DNA of 13,439 nucleotides from Bacillota bacterium (GTDB lineage: Bacteria; Bacillota; Clostridia; Lachnospirales; Lachnospiraceae): assembly GCA_023415055.1 (NCBI GenBank), contig JAEZLZ010000045.1, positions 1-13,439 on the forward strand. The letters are read 5' to 3'. Each line of letters begins with the position of its first letter. The first letter of the stretch is position 1. The notes beneath the pieces are model-generated. The model was not told where the DNA came from. It saw only the letters and a program-made list of their open reading frames with translations, and did not search any database. The translations under genes and the position numbers were made by a program. Of this stretch, positions 5,573-13,297 are shown piece after piece.

Positions 5573-5872
5573 ATGGATGATCGGATGAATAACAAAAAAC
5601 CGAAGACAGCGGTTGCTCTTTCCTATGAACCAAACGAGGAAGCTCCGAAGGTCATTGCCTCCGGAAGAGGCTATCTGGCAGATAAAATAATCGCGAAAGC
5701 GAAGGAATCGGATATTCCTGTACACAAGGATGAAAAATTGGCTGCTACTCTATCAAAGTTGGAAATCGGTGATATGATTCCACCTGAATTGTATGAGGTA
5801 GTGGCTGAGATATTGATTTTTGTAGATAAGATGGATCGTATCAAGACGAAGGTAGGCACAAAGAATGAATAA
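5573..5872 (+). CDS. ylqH: FlhB C-terminal-domain-like protein (YlqH family)
   Basis: This 99-residue cytosolic protein resembles the C-terminal cytoplasmic domain of the flagellar export protein FlhB. It matches the stand-alone YlqH family, whose function is not established. Family-like segments are TAVALSYEPNEEAPKVIASG, DKIIAKAKESDIPVHKDEKL and IPPELYEVVAEILIFV. The NPTH autocleavage motif of true FlhB is absent, as are the FlhB membrane helices, and no flagellar genes are near. The ribosome binding site AGGAGG (5561-5566) is strong. The end overlaps yraN by 8 nt (5865-5872), so the two are probably translationally coupled. The position after rnhB is conserved in Bacillus. Confidence 0.88.
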   Translation: MDDRMNNKKPKTAVALSYEPNEEAPKVIASGRGYLADKIIAKAKESDIPVHKDEKLAATLSKLEIGDMIPPELYEVVAEILIFVDKMDRIKTKVGTKNE

Positions 5873-6215
5873 CAGGGCCTTAGGCACAGAGTATGAAGAA
5901 AAGGCTGCAAACCACCTAATCAAAAACGGCTATACGATATTGGAGCGCAACTTTCGAAGTAAGTCAGGGGAGATTGATATAATCGCCCAAAATGACGGTT
6001 ATCTTTGTTTTATTGAGGTGAAATATCGTTCCAGCTACTCTAAGGGTTATCCTGCCGAAGCGATTACTCCGAATAAAATGCGCCGAATAACAAGAACGGC
6101 TATGTTCTATATGCTATTACATAAGCTTCCAGAAAATACTCCTTGCCGTTTTGATGCTGTAGTAATTCTGGATCATGATATCACTTTGATTAAAAATGCA
6201 TTCGACGGAAGGTAA
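5865..6215 (+). CDS. yraN: YraN family (UPF0102) endonuclease-like protein
   Basis: This 116-residue protein belongs to UPF0102/YraN, a family with the restriction-endonuclease-like fold and no firmly assigned role. The N-terminus NRALGTEYEEKAANHLIKNG is characteristic. The PD-(D/E)XK-type active site is visible as GEIDIIA (Glu36, Asp38) and FIEVKYR (Glu51, Lys53). ITPNKMRRITRTAMFY is the conserved helix after it. It starts inside the end of ylqH (8-nt overlap) and has no separate strong Shine-Dalgarno, which fits coupling. The neighbouring rnhB is a common partner, so a nucleic-acid role is plausible but inferred. Confidence 0.93.
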   Translation: MNNRALGTEYEEKAANHLIKNGYTILERNFRSKSGEIDIIAQNDGYLCFIEVKYRSSYSKGYPAEAITPNKMRRITRTAMFYMLLHKLPENTPCRFDAVVILDHDITLIKNAFDGR

Positions 6216-6223
6216 GGTTTTAT

Positions 6224-7075
6224 ATGTATTTTAAGAATAATTTAAATGCTGTTATCGATATTTCATTAAAAACTCCCTATATCTCCTTTCCGGTATTGTC
6301 ACAAATTCCATTTCTGAAGCATGGCTTTTCCACTCGAATGGGAGGGGTCAGTGAAGGTATCTTTGCATCCTTGAATCTCGGCACAGACTCCGGCGAACAG
6401 GTGGATAACCCTGCAAGGGTGGAAGAGAACTACACTCGGATTGCAGAGAGCATCGGTGTCGATGTACATAGTCTGGTAATATCAAAGCAGGTACATAAGA
6501 CTAATATTCGCGTGGTAACACATGAGGATCGCGGTAAAGGTCTTTTTATTCCAAGAGACTATGATGAGATCGACGGTCTCATTACAAACGAACCAAATGT
6601 TACCCTGGTTACAAAATATGCGGACTGTGTTCCTTTATATTTTGTTGATGTGAAGCAGAAAGCGATTGGCTTGACTCACTCGGGTTGGCGCGGCACGGTT
6701 ACAAAAATCGGTCGTATCACCGTAGAGGAGCTGACGAAACATTATAACAGCGATCCCAAGGAGTTGATTGCCGTTATTGGACCTTCTATCTGTAAGAATT
6801 GCTTTGAAATTGGTGAAGATGTTGCTGCTGAGTTTCTAAAAGCATTTCCGAATGCATATGAAAAAGGGATTCTTATATCGCTTATGAAGCCGGGCAAATA
6901 TCTTTGTGATCTCTGGGAGGCAAATCGGCAGGTACTGCTTCAGGCCGGTTTGAAGGAGGAAAACATCCATATCAGCGGAGTATGTACCTGTTGTAATGAT
7001 GACCTTTTATTTTCTCATCGTAAAACCCAGGGCAAACGGGGAAGTCTGGCTGCCTTTTTGGCCATTTCAGAATAG
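6224..7075 (+). CDS. pgeF: Peptidoglycan editing factor PgeF (laccase-domain, YfiH family)
   Basis: This 283-residue protein belongs to the multicopper-polyphenol-oxidase-like YfiH/YlmD family. In E. coli the member PgeF removes wrongly incorporated L-Ser from peptidoglycan precursors; laccase and purine-nucleoside activities are reported for others. The zinc-site residues are present: His91 in SKQVHKTN, Cys135 in KYADCVPLYF and His152 in THSGWRGT. HGFSTRMGGVS opens the fold and the C-terminus has CTCCNDDLLFSHRKTQGKRG. The start ATG 6224 follows GGAAGGTAAGGT, and yraN ends 8 nt upstream, so co-transcription is likely. The exact substrate in this organism is not evident. Confidence 0.92.
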   Translation: MYFKNNLNAVIDISLKTPYISFPVLSQIPFLKHGFSTRMGGVSEGIFASLNLGTDSGEQVDNPARVEENYTRIAESIGVDVHSLVISKQVHKTNIRVVTHEDRGKGLFIPRDYDEIDGLITNEPNVTLVTKYADCVPLYFVDVKQKAIGLTHSGWRGTVTKIGRITVEELTKHYNSDPKELIAVIGPSICKNCFEIGEDVAAEFLKAFPNAYEKGILISLMKPGKYLCDLWEANRQVLLQAGLKEENIHISGVCTCCNDDLLFSHRKTQGKRGSLAAFLAISE

Positions 7076-7145
7076 TGATTACCGTAAAGCATAATAAATA
7101 TAAAGGGTCTTTACTGAAAGTATGATCAGAACCACATATCAATAA

Positions 7146-7170
7146 ATGTTTCTACTTATGTAGAAAACAT
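7146..7170 (+). repeat. Hairpin upstream of the DUF512 gene
   Basis: ATGTTTCTAC (7146-7155) pairs with GTAGAAAACAT (7160-7170), leaving one bulged A and a TTAT loop. No T-run follows. It sits in the 122-nt gap between pgeF and the DUF512 gene, close to a start with a poor Shine-Dalgarno, so it may influence translation or mRNA stability. No convincing promoter is visible in the gap. Confidence 0.35.
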
Positions 7171-7197
7171 CAAAGTCAGAAAGATACGGTGTATGTT

Positions 7198-8508
7198 ATG
7201 AAGAAAAAAGCACACATTATTAAAGAGATCGAAGCCGGAAGTATTGCCGAGGAGCTTGAGCTTACTCCGGGAGATGAATTGGTTTCCATTAATGAAACAG
7301 AGATTAAGGATATTCTTGATTATCATTATTTAATCAAGGATGAGGAGCTCACTGTACTCATACGCAAGCCGGATGGTGAGGAATGGGAGCTTGACATCGA
7401 AAAGGATTATGACGAGGACCTGGGAATCACCTTTGAAGAGGGCTTAATGGATGAATATCGGTCCTGCAGAAATAAATGCATCTTTTGTTTTATTGACCAG
7501 ATGCCGCCCGGAATGAGGGAAACCTTGTATTTTAAGGATGATGATGCCAGATTATCCTTCTTACAGGGTAATTATATTACTTTAACGAACATGAGTGATG
7601 AGGAAATTGACCGAATCCTTTTCTATAAATTGTCTCCGATTAATATCTCGGTTCATACAACAAATGAAGAGCTTCGCTGCCGTATGCTTCATAATCGTTT
7701 TGCAGGTACTGCGTTGGAGAAGATCAAGCGTCTCAAGGACGGTGGCATCACGATGAATGGTCAGATTGCTCTTTGCAAGGGTTGGAACGACGGTGAGGAG
7801 CTGGAGAAGACAATGCATGATCTAGCTGCTTTTTTACCAGAGATGCAGAGTTTATCTGTTGTTCCGGTCGGTTTGACAAAATTCCGGGAGGGTTTGGCCG
7901 AACTAGAGGTATTTTCGAAGGAAGATTCACTTCAGGTACTGGATACGATTCATCGCTGGCAGAATATCTTCTTAACTCACTATGGAACACGTTTTGTTTA
8001 TGCTAGTGACGAATGGTATATTAAGGCAGAGCTACCAATCCCGGAGGCAGATTCCTATGAAGGCTACCCTCAGATTGAGAATGGTGTCGGATTGATTCGT
8101 TCCTTACAGGAGGAATTCAAAGAATACTTTGACGAGCTTAAGGGTGATGATCGCATCCGCACATTATCTCTTGCAACCGGAGTTCTGGCTGCACCATATA
8201 TCAAGCAGCTTATTCAGAAGTTGAACGAGAAATTTCCAAAGATTAAAGTTGAAGTTAATACGATTATCAATCATTATTTTGGAACGGATATTACAGTTGC
8301 GGGACTGATTACCGGCGGAGATATCACCTCTCAACTAGTAGGGCAAGCGCTTGGTGAAGCGCTTCTGATACCGGATGTTATGCTGCGCAATGGCGAGACC
8401 GTTTTGCTGGATGATGTAACCGTAGCAGAGATGGAAAACACTTTACAAACCAAAATACGTATTGTACAATCAGATGGAAAGTCCTTCATTGATTCCATTA
8501 TTTTATAA
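7198..8508 (+). CDS. DUF512 protein with PDZ and radical-SAM-like domains
   Basis: This 436-residue protein has an N-terminal PDZ-like domain (residues about 1-60; GSIAEELELTPGDELVSIN), a radical-SAM-type cluster CRNKCIFCF (Cys90, Cys94, Cys97), and a long C-terminal DUF512 region ending in TGGDITSQLVGQALGEALLIP and LRNGETVLLDDVT. It is a widespread, conserved Firmicutes family often next to der, as here. Its reaction is not known to me, so I assign none. I chose ATG 7198 (MKKKAHIIKEIEAGS), which fits family N-termini; an in-frame GTG at 7189 is possible. Neither has a good Shine-Dalgarno, which is unusual in this window. Confidence 0.92.
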   Translation: MKKKAHIIKEIEAGSIAEELELTPGDELVSINETEIKDILDYHYLIKDEELTVLIRKPDGEEWELDIEKDYDEDLGITFEEGLMDEYRSCRNKCIFCFIDQMPPGMRETLYFKDDDARLSFLQGNYITLTNMSDEEIDRILFYKLSPINISVHTTNEELRCRMLHNRFAGTALEKIKRLKDGGITMNGQIALCKGWNDGEELEKTMHDLAAFLPEMQSLSVVPVGLTKFREGLAELEVFSKEDSLQVLDTIHRWQNIFLTHYGTRFVYASDEWYIKAELPIPEADSYEGYPQIENGVGLIRSLQEEFKEYFDELKGDDRIRTLSLATGVLAAPYIKQLIQKLNEKFPKIKVEVNTIINHYFGTDITVAGLITGGDITSQLVGQALGEALLIPDVMLRNGETVLLDDVTVAEMENTLQTKIRIVQSDGKSFIDSIIL

Positions 8509-8529
8509 ATCCGGAAAAAGTTCAGGACA

Positions 8530-8557
8530 GTCAACGGATCTTTTAGCATCTGTTGAC
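8530..8557 (+). repeat. Hairpin between the DUF512 gene and der
   Basis: GTCAACGGAT (8530-8539) pairs with ATCTGTTGAC (8548-8557) over 10 bp with one G-U, around the 8-nt loop CTTTTAGC. It is followed by AATAAGTAG, not a T-run, so termination is doubtful. It lies in the 85-nt gap before der and may be a processing or stability element. Confidence 0.5.
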
Positions 8558-8593
8558 AATAAGTAGTAATAAATTGAAAGGCATAGGTATAAT

Positions 8594-9919
8594 ATGAGTA
8601 GACCAATCGTAGCTATTGTCGGTAGGCCGAATGTAGGTAAATCAACCCTTTTTAATGCATTGGCGGGAGATCGTATCTCCATCGTTAAGGATTATCCGGG
8701 TGTAACAAGAGACCGCATTTATGCTGACGTTACATGGCTTAATACACAATTTACAATGATAGATACTGGCGGTATCGAACCGGACAGTAAGGATGAAATG
8801 CTTTCTTATATGAGACAGCAAGCCCAGATTGCCATCGATACGGCAGATGTTATCATCTTCCTCGTAGATGTCAGACAAGGTCTTGTTGATTCTGATTTTA
8901 AGGTTGCTGACATGCTTCGACGTTCCGGCAAGCCTGTCGTGCTGGTCGTGAATAAAGTAGACAGCTTTGAGAAATTAATGCCGGATGTATATGAATTCTA
9001 TAATCTGGGCATCGGTGAGCCCTTCGCTGTATCTGCATCCGGCAAGCTTGGCTTTGGTGATATGCTGGATGAGGTTACAAAGCATTTTAAATCCGGCAAT
9101 ACAGAGGAGGCAGTCGACGAGCGCCCGAGAATCGCAATCGTTGGAAAACCGAACGTGGGTAAGTCCTCAATCGTCAACAAATTAGTCGGTGAAAACCGTG
9201 TTATCGTATCGAATATTGCAGGTACGACCCGTGATGCCATTGATACGCCCATCCGTCGTAACGGTAAAGAATTTGTGCTTATTGATACCGCTGGTCTTCG
9301 AAGAAAGAGTAAGATCAAAGAAGAACTGGAACGTTTCAGTATCATTCGTACCGTCACTGCTGTAGAACGTGCCGATGTCGTCGTGCTTGTCATCGATGCA
9401 GAAGAGGGTATCACCGAGCAGGATGCGAAGATTGCAGGTATCGCTCATGAACGTGGTAAGGGTGTTATCATCGCCGTGAACAAATGGGATCTGATCGAGA
9501 AGAATAACAAGACGGTCAAAGAGTATACCAATGATATCCGTGAAATCCTGTCTTATATGCCTTATGCGGAGATTTTATTTATTTCAGCTGAGACCGGTCA
9601 GAGACTTCACAAGCTTTTTGAATTGGTAGAGGTCGTAATTCAGAATCAGAATCAACGTATCGCTACCGGTGTTCTTAACGAGATTCTGATGGAGGCAGTA
9701 TCGCTGCAACAGCCACCGTCCGATAAGGGTAAACGTCTAAAGCTGTATTATATTACCCAGGTATCGGTGAAACCGCCGACCTTTGTAATTTTTGTAAATG
9801 ATAAGGAATTAATGCATTATTCCTATACCAGATATATTGAAAATAAGATACGGGAGGCCTTCGGTTTTTCCGGGACATCATTGAAGTTTATCATCAGGGA
9901 GCGAAAGGAGAACGAATAA
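8594..9919 (+). CDS. der: Ribosome-associated GTPase Der (EngA)
   Basis: Der (441 residues) has two tandem GTPase domains and a KH-like C-terminal domain, and is essential for 50S maturation. Domain 1 shows GRPNVGKST (10-18), DTGG (57-60) and NKVD (120-123). Domain 2 shows GKPNVGKSS (184-192), DTAGLRRKSK from 231 and NKWD (296-299). The KH-like end contains QQPPSDKGKRLKLYYITQV and VNDKELMHYSYTRYIENKIR. ATG 8594 follows GAAAGGCATAGGTAT, identical over 15 nt to the trmD ribosome binding region. plsY begins 1 nt after the stop, so der, plsY and probably gpsA form an operon; der-gpsA-spoIVA order is shared with B. subtilis. Confidence 0.98.
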   Translation: MSRPIVAIVGRPNVGKSTLFNALAGDRISIVKDYPGVTRDRIYADVTWLNTQFTMIDTGGIEPDSKDEMLSYMRQQAQIAIDTADVIIFLVDVRQGLVDSDFKVADMLRRSGKPVVLVVNKVDSFEKLMPDVYEFYNLGIGEPFAVSASGKLGFGDMLDEVTKHFKSGNTEEAVDERPRIAIVGKPNVGKSSIVNKLVGENRVIVSNIAGTTRDAIDTPIRRNGKEFVLIDTAGLRRKSKIKEELERFSIIRTVTAVERADVVVLVIDAEEGITEQDAKIAGIAHERGKGVIIAVNKWDLIEKNNKTVKEYTNDIREILSYMPYAEILFISAETGQRLHKLFELVEVVIQNQNQRIATGVLNEILMEAVSLQQPPSDKGKRLKLYYITQVSVKPPTFVIFVNDKELMHYSYTRYIENKIREAFGFSGTSLKFIIRERKENE

Positions 9920-9920
9920 G

Positions 9921-10544
9921 ATGATTTTTAAAATCATTCTTTGTTTGATTTTTGGTTATGTCATGGGTTGCTTTTCAACTGCGTATTTTGTTGGAAGAAT
10001 CAATCGAGTTGATATTCGTAAATACGGAAGTGGTAATATGGGAACTACCAACGCACTCAGAACTCTGGGAGCAAAGGCAGGTGCCATTACTCTAATCGGC
10101 GATGTTTTGAAGGCTGTTTTTGCCATTCTCCTGGTCAAATTCGTTTTCTTTCCAGGTGATGTGAAATTGGATTTATTATCAATCTATACCGGTTTAGGCG
10201 TTGTAATCGGTCATAATTATCCATTCTGGCTTAAATTCAAGGGTGGAAAAGGAATGGCTGCCACCGGCGGAGTCATGGCAAGCCTTGATCCGTTGATTAT
10301 ACCGATTGGTCTGCCTTTGTTTGTTTTAGCAATACTCATTACGAAATATGTATCTGTCGGTTCCCTGGTAATCGCTGTATTATTCCCGATCTGGATTGCG
10401 ATCAGACATCCAGGAGACCTACATATGCTGGCGGTAGCTTTGGTTTTTATGGCGTTGGCTATTCTTAAGCATCGCACCAACATTAAACGCATCTTAAATG
10501 GCACCGAGAATAAGATCGGTCAGCGTGTGAAAATCGAAAAGTAA
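9921..10544 (+). CDS. plsY: Glycerol-3-phosphate acyltransferase PlsY
   Basis: PlsY (207 residues) transfers an acyl group from acyl-phosphate (made by PlsX) to glycerol-3-phosphate, giving lysophosphatidic acid at the cytoplasmic membrane. It is a multi-pass membrane protein. The conserved loops are GSGNMGTTN (36-44), GHNYPFWLKFKGGKGMA (97-113) and KHRTNIKRILNGTE (183-196). The Shine-Dalgarno AAAGGAG (9904-9910) lies inside the end of der, 10 nt before the ATG. The next gene but one step earlier in the pathway, gpsA, makes its substrate, so the pair is functionally coherent. Length and motifs are complete. Confidence 0.96.
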   Translation: MIFKIILCLIFGYVMGCFSTAYFVGRINRVDIRKYGSGNMGTTNALRTLGAKAGAITLIGDVLKAVFAILLVKFVFFPGDVKLDLLSIYTGLGVVIGHNYPFWLKFKGGKGMAATGGVMASLDPLIIPIGLPLFVLAILITKYVSVGSLVIAVLFPIWIAIRHPGDLHMLAVALVFMALAILKHRTNIKRILNGTENKIGQRVKIEK

Positions 10545-10567
10545 GTTAGAAAAGTCACTAGATTAGA

Positions 10568-10593
10568 ATGAAAGATGCTGGAACAGCTTTCAT
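10568..10593 (+). repeat. Hairpin between plsY and gpsA
   Basis: ATGAAAG (10568-10574) pairs with CTTTCAT (10587-10593), and inside it CTG (10578-10580) pairs with CAG (10584-10586) around a GAA loop, with ATG bulged on the 5' side. There is no T-run. It lies in the 86-nt gap before gpsA and is more likely an mRNA processing or stability element than a terminator. Confidence 0.4.
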
Positions 10594-10630
10594 ATGAGAA
10601 CTATAAGTTTACTTAGTAAAGGAGGAGCTT

Positions 10631-11641
10631 ATGAGTAAGGTAAGTGTTTTAGGAGCAGGAACCTGGGGATGTGCGATTGCCATTTTACTGGCAAACAGCG
10701 GGCACGACGTGACCATTTGGACAAAAATCGAGGCAGAAGCTCGTATGCTGAATGATAACCGAAAGAGTATGAAGAACCTGCCTGGGGCAGAGATGCCGGA
10801 TCAGGTAATGATCACTCTTGATCTGGAGGAAGCCTGCAGGGACAAAGATCTTCTGGTAATGGCTGTTGCTTCTCCCTTTATCCGTTCGACTTCTCATATT
10901 GCCAGCCCTCATATCAAAGAGGGTCAGATTATTGTTAACGTATCGAAGGGTATCGAAGACGGAAGTCTGGATACTTTATCTGAGGTAATCCGTGAAGAAA
11001 TTCCTCAGGCTGACATTGCTGTTTTATCCGGTCCCAGTCATGCAGAAGAGGTAAGCCGAGGTATCCCTACCACGATTGTCGTAGGTGCACAGACCAAGGA
11101 AACTGCCAGATATATTCAGGATATATTCATGACGGATGTATTCCGTGTCTATACTAGCCCCGACATCATCGGTATCGAGCTCGGCGGGTCCTTAAAGAAT
11201 GTCATCGCTCTTGCCGCCGGCGTTGTTGACGGTTTAGGTTATGGTGATAATACCAAAGCTGCTCTGATGACAAGAGGAATGGCTGAGATCAGCCGCCTTG
11301 GAATGAAGATGGGTGGAAGGATGGAGACCTTTGCAGGTCTGTCCGGTTTCGGAGATCTCTTCGTTACCTGTAACAGTAAGCATAGCCGAAACTGGAATGC
11401 AGGTTATCTGATGGGTCAGGGTAAAACCATGGAAGAGGCGATGAAGCAGGTTGGACAAGTTGTGGAAGGTATCAATTCTGCAAAAGCAGCACTCACCCTG
11501 GCAAGAAAATGCGATGTGGAGATGCCGATCGTTGAGCAGATCAATTTGGTGCTCTTTGAAAATAAAGCACCGAAAGATGCTCTTTATGATCTCCTTGGTA
11601 GAGATAAGAGAAAAGAATACAAATCCCTGGAGTGGGATTAA
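10631..11641 (+). CDS. gpsA: Glycerol-3-phosphate dehydrogenase [NAD(P)+]
   Basis: GpsA (336 residues) reduces dihydroxyacetone phosphate to sn-glycerol-3-phosphate, the backbone for phospholipids and the substrate of PlsY encoded just upstream. The N-terminal Rossmann fold starts VSVLGAGTWGCAIA (GxGxxG at 8-13). SKG with Lys106, the segment LSGPSHAEEVSRGIPT (132-147) and the catalytic Lys189 in ELGGSLKNVIALAAG follow. The C-terminal helical domain has FAGLSGFGDLFVTCNSKHSRN. The ribosome binding site GGAGGAG is strong. A large terminator-like structure follows the stop. The position shortly before spoIVA is as in B. subtilis, but two genes intervene here. Confidence 0.98.
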   Translation: MSKVSVLGAGTWGCAIAILLANSGHDVTIWTKIEAEARMLNDNRKSMKNLPGAEMPDQVMITLDLEEACRDKDLLVMAVASPFIRSTSHIASPHIKEGQIIVNVSKGIEDGSLDTLSEVIREEIPQADIAVLSGPSHAEEVSRGIPTTIVVGAQTKETARYIQDIFMTDVFRVYTSPDIIGIELGGSLKNVIALAAGVVDGLGYGDNTKAALMTRGMAEISRLGMKMGGRMETFAGLSGFGDLFVTCNSKHSRNWNAGYLMGQGKTMEEAMKQVGQVVEGINSAKAALTLARKCDVEMPIVEQINLVLFENKAPKDALYDLLGRDKRKEYKSLEWD

Positions 11642-11651
11642 AATATTATAC

Positions 11652-11777
11652 AGCTGCCGCCTATCATTTATGATCGGGGTTCGAGGAAGATTATAGTAAT
11701 GAACTCACCGCCTTAGTCTGAGTTCATAATGCAATTATATTCCGAAGCCCTAATCTTTTTAAAGCGGCAGCTTTTTT
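11652..11777 (+). terminator. Very long bulged intrinsic terminator after gpsA
   Basis: The base stem AGCTGCCGC (11652-11660) pairs perfectly with GCGGCAGCT (11764-11772), and six Ts follow (11772-11777). The 100-nt interior is also self-complementary: a region from GATCGGGG (about 11672) through GGAA pairs imperfectly with TTCCGAAGCCCTAATC (11740-11755), and the apex ATGAACTCA (11699-11707) pairs perfectly with TGAGTTCAT (11719-11727) around an 11-nt loop. It acts as the likely end of the der-plsY-gpsA transcript. It is far longer than an ordinary terminator and could instead be a structured RNA. Confidence 0.75.
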
Positions 11778-11837
11778 CATTTTATAGCACGATTTTTAAT
11801 ACAATTATAAAATTATTCTTAAAATCGGGAGGCTGTT

Positions 11838-12596
11838 ATGATTGATGATATTATTAAAGTTGTGAAGGAAGCCGGGCAGATTATGCTGGGAGCACAAAAC
11901 ATTCAGGGCGGAGTAGTTAACAAAGAAGGCAGAGCAAATTTTGTAACCAAATATGATGTTGAGGTTCAAAACTTTCTCTTTGAACGTCTTGGAAATTTAT
12001 ACCCGACGGCTACCTTTATCGGAGAAGAAGAGGAGGCAAGAAATGCTTCCGGAGAATATTGCTTTATTATTGATCCGATCGACGGAACTACGAATTTTAT
12101 ATTGGATTACAGTCACAGTGCTATTAGTGTCGGATTAATGTATCATGGACAGATGGTAGCTGGTATTGTGTATAATCCATACCTGGAGGAACTCTTTTAT
12201 GCTGAACGGGGCACCGGAGCTTATCTGAACGGTAAACCGCTTATGATAACCAATCTTCCTTTGGCAGAAGGCCTGGTAGCCATCGGTACCTGTCCATATT
12301 ATCGCGATAAAGCGGATGTAACCTTTGCTCTTTCCCGTAAGTTATATGACCAAGCCATGGATATCCGCAGAAGCGGTTCTGCTGCTTTAGATATCTGTTA
12401 TGTGGCAGCCGGTCGTATCGTCCTGTATTTTGAACTTTTATTGTCCCCTTGGGATTATGCTGCCGCGTCTCTTATTCTTAACGAATCCGGTGGACATATC
12501 TCCACCATTGACGGCAATGAACTCGATTACCGGAAATCCTGTGGTGTTGTGGCATCTACGCCGGCTGCATATCAGGAATTCGTTAATCTGAAGTAA
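11838..12596 (+). CDS. Inositol monophosphatase family protein (SuhB-like)
   Basis: This 252-residue protein belongs to the Mg2+-dependent, Li+-sensitive inositol monophosphatase family. The metal site is complete: FIGEEE (Glu63/64 region), IDPIDGTTNF (Asp79, Asp82), RRSGSAALD (177-185) and PWDYAAASLILNESGG with Asp206. The family hydrolyses inositol phosphates but members also act on fructose-1,6-bisphosphate, histidinol phosphate or PAP, and sequence alone does not decide. GGGAGG (11827-11832) lies 5 nt before the ATG. It stands after the gpsA terminator in an AT-rich 60-nt leader where I see no clear promoter. The GrpB-family gene follows within 30 nt. Confidence 0.93.
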   Translation: MIDDIIKVVKEAGQIMLGAQNIQGGVVNKEGRANFVTKYDVEVQNFLFERLGNLYPTATFIGEEEEARNASGEYCFIIDPIDGTTNFILDYSHSAISVGLMYHGQMVAGIVYNPYLEELFYAERGTGAYLNGKPLMITNLPLAEGLVAIGTCPYYRDKADVTFALSRKLYDQAMDIRRSGSAALDICYVAAGRIVLYFELLLSPWDYAAASLILNESGGHISTIDGNELDYRKSCGVVASTPAAYQEFVNLK

Positions 12597-12623
12597 TTGT
12601 TCTCTATTATGGGGGTGATAGCA

Positions 12624-13211
12624 TTGCAAAAGGAATTGTCGGAGATGACCTTAGAAGAATTGTGGGAGCTGTTTCCCATTATACTAAAGGACTATAACCC
12701 GAAGTATCCATCGTGGTATGAGATCATAAAAGAAGACCTTTTAAAGTTATTTGATGATGACACAATTGTTCGAATCAGTCACATCGGAAGTACCGCAATT
12801 CCCGGAATTGTCTCAAAGCCGATCATTGATATTCTTATGGAATTATCAAAGCAAAGTGATAGACAGCAAATCACCGAGCAGTTTATGGCAATGGGATGGA
12901 TTCTGATGAAATCAGCTGATGAGCCATACTTTCACCAATCCTATAACAAAGGTTATACGAAGTATGGTTTTGCTGATCAGGTATATCATCTTCATGTGCG
13001 ATACAGCGGTGACTGGAGCGAACTTTATTTTAGAGATTATCTCATAGAACATCCGGAGATTGCCGCAAAATATACCAATTTAAAGCTGCAGCTAAAGGAT
13101 AAATACGAACATAATCGAGACGCCTATACGGACGCCAAAGAAGAATTCGTTCTCACCTATTCCCAACTAGCCAAAGAGGAGTATGGTGATCGGTATAAAC
13201 TGATGTATTAA
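12624..13211 (+). CDS. GrpB/UPF0157 family protein (nucleotidyltransferase fold)
   Basis: This protein of about 195 residues belongs to the GrpB (UPF0157) family, which has a nucleotidyltransferase-like fold; no reaction is established for most members. The signature ISHIGSTAIPGIVSKPIIDI holds the GS motif and the following acidic residue of the fold, and YHLHVRYSGD lies in the second half. I chose TTG 12624 because GGGGGTGAT (12611-12619) is a strong Shine-Dalgarno just upstream, and the protein then starts with the family-like stretch before LEELWELFPIILKDYNP. An ATG at 12609 has no ribosome binding site. It follows the inositol-monophosphatase gene closely and is probably co-transcribed. 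No clear terminator follows. Confidence 0.88.
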   Translation: MQKELSEMTLEELWELFPIILKDYNPKYPSWYEIIKEDLLKLFDDDTIVRISHIGSTAIPGIVSKPIIDILMELSKQSDRQQITEQFMAMGWILMKSADEPYFHQSYNKGYTKYGFADQVYHLHVRYSGDWSELYFRDYLIEHPEIAAKYTNLKLQLKDKYEHNRDAYTDAKEEFVLTYSQLAKEEYGDRYKLMY

Positions 13212-13297
13212 GTATAAAGTGTTAGTATTCCCTGGTCTTAGCCTTGAAAATGTTTTATGAATTAATCGGCTGTCGCTCACTGACTTGTATTTACTAT

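Noticed and set aside
8998..9414. A 138-codon open frame antisense to der
   Set aside because: It is Ser/Thr/Pro-rich shadow sequence opposite a highly conserved gene, with no ribosome binding site or recognisable domain. Similar antisense frames elsewhere were rejected for the same reason.
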